From the NCBI RefSeq assembly GCF_009014635.1, contig NZ_BKCF01000001.1:1302001-1366000 (forward strand): DNA of 64,000 bases, given 5' to 3'. Source of the stretch: Patiriisocius marinistellae (lineage in GTDB: Bacteria; Bacteroidota; Bacteroidia; Flavobacteriales; Flavobacteriaceae). The translations under genes and the position numbers were made by a program. The first letter of the stretch is position 1. Each line of letters starts with the position of its first letter. Of this stretch, positions 63,540 to 64,000 are shown piece by piece. The notes beneath the pieces are model-generated. The model was given only the letters and a program-made list of their open reading frames with translations, was not told the origin of the DNA and did not search any database.

Positions 63540-64000
63540 ATGTCTACATTAAGATTTCATGCCATAAAAGAAACATTCAATCGTCCAGTAATTGATGTTG
63601 AAGAACCAGCAAGACGTTCAGATATTTTTGGAAAAAACGTATTTAATGATGCTGCAATGCGTCAATACTTGACAAAAGACTCTTTTAAAAGTGTACAAGA
63701 TGCTATTGTTAATGGTAGTAAAATTGATCGTTCTGTAGCAGATCATATCTCGACAGGTATGAAAGAGTGGGCTATTTCAAAGGGAGCGACACATTATACG
63801 CATTGGTTTCAACCATTAACAGGAACAACTGCAGAAAAGCACGATGCTTTTTTTGAAACTACTGAGGATGGTGCGATAGAAAAATTTGGTGGTGGACAGT
63901 TAGTTCAACAAGAGCCAGATGCATCAAGCTTTCCTAACGGTGGGATTAGAAATACGTTTGAGGCTCGTGGTTATACTGCTTGGGACCCTACTTCTCCTGC
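63540..64000 (+). CDS. glnA: Glutamine synthetase type III, N-terminal part, cut by window end
   Basis: The first 153 residues of a type III glutamine synthetase (GlnN-like), which makes glutamine from glutamate, ammonia and ATP. Recognised segments are [24 protein letters not shown] near residue 15, [20 protein letters not shown] near 85 and [22 protein letters not shown] near 130, all specific to GSIII, a long form (over 700 residues) found in Bacteroidetes. The 3' part is outside the window. Nitrogen control is expected and the upstream region is rich in repeats. Confidence 0.93.
   Translation, partial: MSTLRFHAIKETFNRPVIDVEEPARRSDIFGKNVFNDAAMRQYLTKDSFKSVQDAIVNGSKIDRSVADHISTGMKEWAISKGATHYTHWFQPLTGTTAEKHDAFFETTEDGAIEKFGGGQLVQQEPDASSFPNGGIRNTFEARGYTAWDPTSP

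Overview
This 64 kb window is low-GC chromosomal DNA of a flavobacterium, probably a marine or environmental member of the Flavobacteriaceae. The evidence is the gene families (FecI/FecR/TonB-receptor unit, a type IX secretion C-terminal tag, DUF4293, DUF2652, DUF3667, PorT-like and DUF6268-like barrels, a BT_3928-like protein, type III glutamine synthetase), weak Shine-Dalgarno signals, and repeated TAnnTTTG boxes just upstream of starts, which is the -7 element of Bacteroidetes promoters. I see no phage, insertion sequence, integron, CRISPR array or defence island. It is a housekeeping region with small accessory patches.

Layout. 1-7.5 kb: carA, eno, gltA, two amidinohydrolase-fold enzymes (4156 and 6540), a LytTR response regulator and a DinB-like protein. 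7.5-10.7 kb: truncated hemoglobin, an SDR/DUF2867 protein, small membrane and DUF2652 proteins. 10.8-16.6 kb: argS, then a TonB receptor, FecR and an ECF sigma factor. 16.8-24.2 kb: murB, an aminotransferase, an aspartyl-protease/PDZ protein, a DUF1573 protein and valS. 24.2-31 kb: a minus-strand run rsfS-ftsH-LUD-cdsA-psd-ACBP opposite birA, then SRPBCC and pyrE/NUDIX. 31.6-34.5 kb: an M14 peptidase lipoprotein and a T9SS cargo. 34.7-43.4 kb: rho, DUF4293, phosphoesterase, truA, ABC exporter, DUF3667, cdaA, folP, DUF1599. 43.4-48.7 kb: BT_3928-like, ABC permease, tpiA, prmA, clpS and tRNA-Arg(ACG). 48.8-58.9 kb: TVP38, SdiA-regulated-like protein, a two-component system facing PepSY/DUF2490 genes, a FUSC protein, a GbsR/MarR regulator, a truncated DUF805 gene and an MscS channel. 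58.9-64 kb: two outer-membrane barrels, a conserved unknown, apt, a Ca/Na antiporter and the start of glutamine synthetase III.

The genes serve central carbon metabolism (eno, gltA, tpiA), nucleotide synthesis and salvage (carA, pyrE, apt), translation (argS, valS, truA, prmA, rsfS, tRNA-Arg), envelope lipid and wall synthesis (cdsA, psd, murB), protein quality control (ftsH, clpS) and signalling (c-di-AMP synthase, LytTR, OmpR/HK, FecI/FecR).

The most unusual signal is not a gene. The 10-mer CTTCGGAAAT (reverse complement ATTTCCGAAG) occurs at 19 places that I found by eye, against a rough composition expectation well below one. It lies in several reading frames, on both strands and disproportionately between genes, which is the behaviour of a functional DNA word such as an uptake or recombination signal. 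Other points are a GTTC-N10-GAAC operator pair around the GbsR gene, probable leaderless promoters at pyrE and at 4156, a direct-repeat architecture upstream of glutamine synthetase, and four small proteins of 27-57 residues.
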